From Hydra vulgaris (lineage: Eukaryota; Cnidaria; Hydrozoa; Anthoathecata; Hydridae), in the NCBI RefSeq assembly GCF_038396675.1, contig NC_088921.1, positions 19,978,501-20,042,500 on the forward strand: a stretch of DNA of 64,000 nucleotides. Reading direction: 5' to 3'. Numbering within the stretch: position 1 is the stretch's first letter; each line of letters begins with the position of its first letter. Both the position numbers and the translations under genes were made by a program. The notes beneath the pieces are model-generated. The model made no database searches, was not told where the DNA came from, and saw nothing but the letters and a program-made list of their open reading frames with translations. This document shows, piece by piece, positions 60,123 through 64,000 of the stretch.

Positions 60123-60989
60123 CTTTTTAGATGTTATTGCAAAATGGAATAGTTTAAGCAAGCTACGTTTTAGTTTCAGTCGACACCTGATAATACCTTC
60201 TCACACTCATCAATTCTAATAAAGTGAAACATTTGACATTCAATTAAATGGTGTTAACTGGAAAGTTCTGATGAAACATTAATTGATTACAAGAATCTGC
60301 ATTAAGTGGTTCGCGCAAGTTTTAATCATGAAGACAATTGTTGTTGATATAGCTGGAAATAAATTTATGTTTGAATTTTTTGAGGCTTTTTGGATCTTTT
60401 TGGTACTTTCACTATTGCACTGTTTCTTTTTTTGACGTGTCCGTTTGGGTTTTTTTTTCTAACCAGACCATTGGCAACCATTTAGGATATGTTTGCTTAT
60501 GCACATAACAATCTTATTTTTAGTTTATTTTCATTACTGCTAATTGTAAAAGGGTCCTTATGGGGTTTTCTAAAATGGAAACAGTGTTTCTTCAAGGTAT
60601 TTGTCTGGAGTTTTGTTTTTAGGATGCTGCCGCTATATGATATTTTCTTAATAACATAGTTTGGATCCGCCAATGTCAGATTGCATCTGTTTTTAATCAT
60701 TGTTATACTATGTTAATTTTTTCGAACTTAAAATCATTTTTCCTTAAGAATCTTAAGAACAAACATTTATTACTAAGTATGTAAGATCAACCTAAAACTT
60801 ACTTTGCCTTAAAAACAAAACTGGTTTTTACTGTCAAATCAGTATTTTAAAGTATTTCATCAACAGAGTTTTATCAGTAGAAAATCCTTTTTATTTCTGG
60901 TCTAAAAAAAATTAATATCTTGTAATAGCTTAGCGTCAAAATGGCAGTAGAAACTTTAATTAGGTAACGTTATTTTCTGTTATGATCTA
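60123..60989. other. AT-rich DNA, nothing recognised
   Basis: An open frame at 60,497-60,700 on the minus strand has no recognised motif. It may hold the decayed 3' part of the Tc1-like element on its right. Confidence 0.4.
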
Positions 60990-61509
60990 GTAATAGTAGT
61001 AATCTTCGCACAAAAACACGACGTTTTGAACCAAAAACTTCAAACTTTGATTCATCTGTCCAAAGGACGTTTTTCCATTCTTCAATTGACCAGTGTTAAT
61101 GATTTTTAGCCCAATTTAGCCTTTTTGTCTTTGTAATTGGTCTTAATAATGGTTTACGAGCAGCTACACGCCCATGCAAGCCAAATTTCTTCAATCGATT
61201 CTTCACAGTGGAAGTGCTAATTTTAAGATCATTAAATTGATTGTACATAGACCTGATTTTTTCGGCGGTGTACCTTCTATTTGATAAACAATTCTTTTTT
61301 ATTTTATTATCTTGTAATTTATTAGTTTTTTTAGGCCTTCCAGTACATTTTCTAGTTGCATTCTTACTAATTTCTTTGTGTCTATGTCATGTCCTTTGGA
61401 CACAACATCTTGAAATTTTCATTTTTTTTTTAATTTCGACTTGTGAATAACCTTGATAAACTTGAATTCTTTATCTTTCAGCAATTTTTAATTCCTTTTG
61501 TTTACCCAT
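60990..61509 (-). pseudogene. Tc1-like transposase, truncated after the first catalytic Asp
   Basis: Starts MGKQKELKIAER, stop, then IQVYQGYSQVEIKKKMKISR (helix-turn-helix region). Later STSTVKNRLKKFGLHGRVAA, RKPLLRPITKTKRLNWAKNH, a stop, then WSIEEWKNVLWTDESKFEVF and GSKRRVFV. WTDESKF holds the first catalytic Asp. The second and third catalytic residues are missing. It differs clearly from the copy at 45 kb. Confidence 0.88.
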
Positions 61510-61839
61510 TTTTTCACTTTTTTGTTACAATTTTTAGACAATTTTTGCCAAATTATAAATATCAAAATTCTGTGCTCGTTATTTTTCTTTTTTCTACAAA
61601 AAAGTATAACACACACAAATTTTATTAATTGTCACTCTAGTAAAGGTATTATTAAGACTATTTCTTAACAGTGGGCTATTTACTGAATAACTGATTATTT
61701 TGAAAAATCAAAACTGGTACGAGTACAACTAGAAAACGCAAGTTAAAATTGGAAACTATTGATCAAAAATGTGTAATAAAATTTAGTTTTTGTAAACATT
61801 TTAATTAAAGTATAATTTAGACTCGAAAATGTCGGTAGA

Positions 61840-61950
<111 letters not shown>

Positions 61951-62075
61951 GAATAATAATAATAATGATAAGCTGCGGCGAACAATAATATGTCGCTTGA
62001 AAGGGGTAGCAACCCTTTAGCTCTTTGCCAGTAGACAATGAGCTGTAGCAGCAATTCGGTACATTAACTGTAATA

Positions 62076-64000
62076 CTAGTGCTGGCTACAGTGTTTGTCT
62101 AAACGGTTTTTAAATTCATTAAGATGACGAGAGTCAATCACAGTTTGTGGGAGTGAATTCCATCGGTTTACTACTTTGTTAGGAAAGAAATTGAGTCTAG
62201 TAGAAATAGCACGCATATTGTTATTGAGGTTAGAAGCATTAAAGAACTCTTTGTATTGACGATGAGAGCGTCCTCTAGTTATTCGCACAGATGGATAGCC
62301 AATTTATGAGTTAATCCAATAAATATTTTCTAAGTTATTTATAAATTTGAAGTTGTATATTAAATTAGATCGATTGCGTCTTTCATTTAGTGATGTAAGA
62401 TGAAGGTGTGCTAATCTGGCTTCACTGGATAACGCTTTGAGAGATGGAATTGCTTCGGTGGCACCGTTTTGGACTTTTTCAAGTTTTTCAACTTTGTGTG
62501 CAGAAAGATAATTCCACACAGGAGCAGCATACTCAAGGTGAGGTCTAACCAGCGATGTGCAGAGCCTCTTTTAAACTTGTGCATTTTTATAAATAAATGA
62601 TTTCTTTAGTTGACCAAGGACAGAATTAGCTTTTGATGATATTATTTTAACGTTTGTATCCCATTTGAGGTTGTGTGAAATAGACACAATGTGATTTATA
62701 TCAATCTGGAGCAGAGCTGGGCTCTCAGGTGTAGAATTTGTGGAAATAACTTTACTGTCATCAGCGTATAACTTCATTGGATTGCTAACTAGGTCTGTTA
62801 TGTCATTAATGTAAAAGATGAATAGAAGAGGTCCTAGAACAGATCCTTGAGGGACACCACTGGTGACTGGTAACAAATCTGAAATGGTGGAACCCATTAC
62901 AACTTGTTTTGTTCTTTTAGAAAAAAAAGAATTTATCCAATTAAGAAGCATATTAGAGATACCATAACCAGAAAGTTTGTGGAGCATAAGATCATGAGGA
63001 GGTGTGTCAAACGCTTTTTCATAATCTAGATATAAAGCATCTACTCTATAGCCTCTTGCCATTAAGTGTGAGATCTGATCGACAGTTTCCAATAAATTGG
63101 TAATGATTGATTTTTTTGGAACAAACCCGTGCTGATTTTGAGATAAAAGATTATTTGCACTTAGATACTCGGTTAAACAATCTTTTACAATACGCTCTAG
63201 GATTTTGCAACAGGCAGAAGTTAGGGAAATCGGTCTGTAGTTTGATGCATCAGGTTTAGATCCTTTCTTGTGAAGCGGTCTTATGTTAGCTTCCAGCCAC
63301 GCGGCTGGGACTCAACCTTCACAAATAGATTTTATAAATATGTAGGTAATGAGCACGTTCAGAGGTGAAGAACATTTGTTGAGGACGTGTGGGTGAATGC
63401 CGTCTATGCCTGCTGGTTTATGCAAGTTTAGGTTTGAGAGTAACACTTGTATGCAGTTCTCATTAAGTCTATTCAAAACTGACGCCTCATCAATCACAGA
63501 AAATGTGCGCTTTTCAATTGTTGACAGCGATTAACTCAAACTTAAAGGAGTAAAAACAGATGAAAAGTAATTGTCAAGGATCGTAGCTATATGGCTTTCA
63601 TTAAAAGTAATGTTTCCATTTGGCTCTTTCATAGACCTTGTTTGATTTTTATTTTTAAGTTTTATGTTTATATACCTATATATAAGTTTTGGATTTGCCT
63701 TGGCTTTTTCGGATATCGATTTTTCAAATTGCGCAATAGAATGAGTTAGAGTTTGTTTTACTTTATTGCAGCTATCATTGTATAGTTTAGTGTCCAGAAG
63801 CCAGTTTGGGTTTTTGCTTCTATAATAAAGTTTTTTTTTATTTTTTATAGCAGAGATTACTTTTTTTGTGATCCAAGGTGTGTGTAAAACAGAATAATTC
63901 GATTTGATTGCTGGTATTTGAAGATTACATCCTTCAATATAGATAGATTGGAATACATTATAACAATCAATAATATTTAAATTTTTAAAACGATTAACCT
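62076..64000 (-). pseudogene. LINE reverse transcriptase (CR1/jockey-like), runs off the right edge
   Basis: Minus-strand reading with conserved order: linker helices (63,990-63,540), LHKPAGIDGIHPHVLNKCS, RPISLTSACCKILERIV, LYLDYEKAFDTPPHDLM (first catalytic block), PVTSGVPQGSVLGPLLFIFY, MKLYADDSKVIST (catalytic YADD), then the C-terminus VEKLEKVQNGATEAIPSLKA, RLAHLHLTSLNERRNRSNLI and FPNKVVNRWNSLPQTVIDS, ending FKNRLDKHC. A segment is deleted after SHNLKWDTNV near 62,650, and stops lie at about 63,312, 63,530 and 62,575. The catalytic residues are intact, so this is a fairly young copy. The endonuclease would lie beyond the window. Confidence 0.88.

Overview
The window looks like nuclear DNA of a cnidarian, most likely Hydra. 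It is very AT-rich, carries many long (TA)n tracts, has short exons in multi-kilobase introns, and is crowded with decayed transposons and non-LTR retrotransposons. The species is an inference from overall character; no species-specific marker was tested.

Only one host gene can be supported. It is a nuclear receptor corepressor (NCoR/SMRT family) on the minus strand, from about 26,063 down to the stop codon at 3,640. I could place 14 coding exons by splice sites and reading phase. Their summed length is 6,438 nt, a multiple of three, giving 2,145 codons plus stop. The exons encode, in order, the N-terminal helical repression region, a first SANT domain (the HDAC3-activating DAD type), a second SANT domain, an acidic linker and a long disordered C-terminal half with two CoRNR-like nuclear-receptor-binding motifs. 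The extreme N-terminus and promoter are not certain; a non-coding first exon near 27.7 kb is a weak candidate.

The introns hold mobile DNA. The 9.4-kb intron between 15.3 and 24.7 kb contains a LINE 3' end with an internally amplified 67-bp segment, a decayed hAT transposase cut by a LINE fragment, and a SINE. Other introns carry further SINE copies and a LINE endonuclease fragment.

From 26 kb to the right edge nothing looks like a working gene. Left to right there are: a THAP/DDE_4 transposase whose two halves now lie in opposite orientation around a (TA)n tract (27.9-29.1 kb); a pogo-type tail (31.7-32.2 kb); an internally deleted LINE (32.5-34.2 kb); a Merlin-type transposase (39.5-40.5 kb); a pogo-type DDE fragment (40.8-41.4 kb); a hAT element with recognisable ends and an 8-bp target duplication (41.6-44.1 kb); a Tc1-like pseudogene (45 kb); several LINE pieces (46.6-49.3 kb); integrase and protein-primed DNA polymerase remnants of Maverick/Polinton type (49.9-52.6 kb); a broken NB-ARC-type NTPase fragment (53.6-54.0 kb); a 15-bp minisatellite (54.2-54.4 kb); a second Tc1-like pseudogene (61 kb); and a LINE reverse transcriptase running off the right edge (62.1-64 kb). 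A non-coding segment of about 2-3 kb is present twice in direct orientation (37.1-39.1 and 57.0-60.1 kb). Left of the corepressor gene are a Mutator-like transposase remnant and two MITE-like elements.

I found no convincing new biological system. The most useful observations are the corepressor gene model with its CoRNR-like motifs, the odd splice acceptor next to a (TA)n tract, and several mechanistically informative transposon rearrangements.
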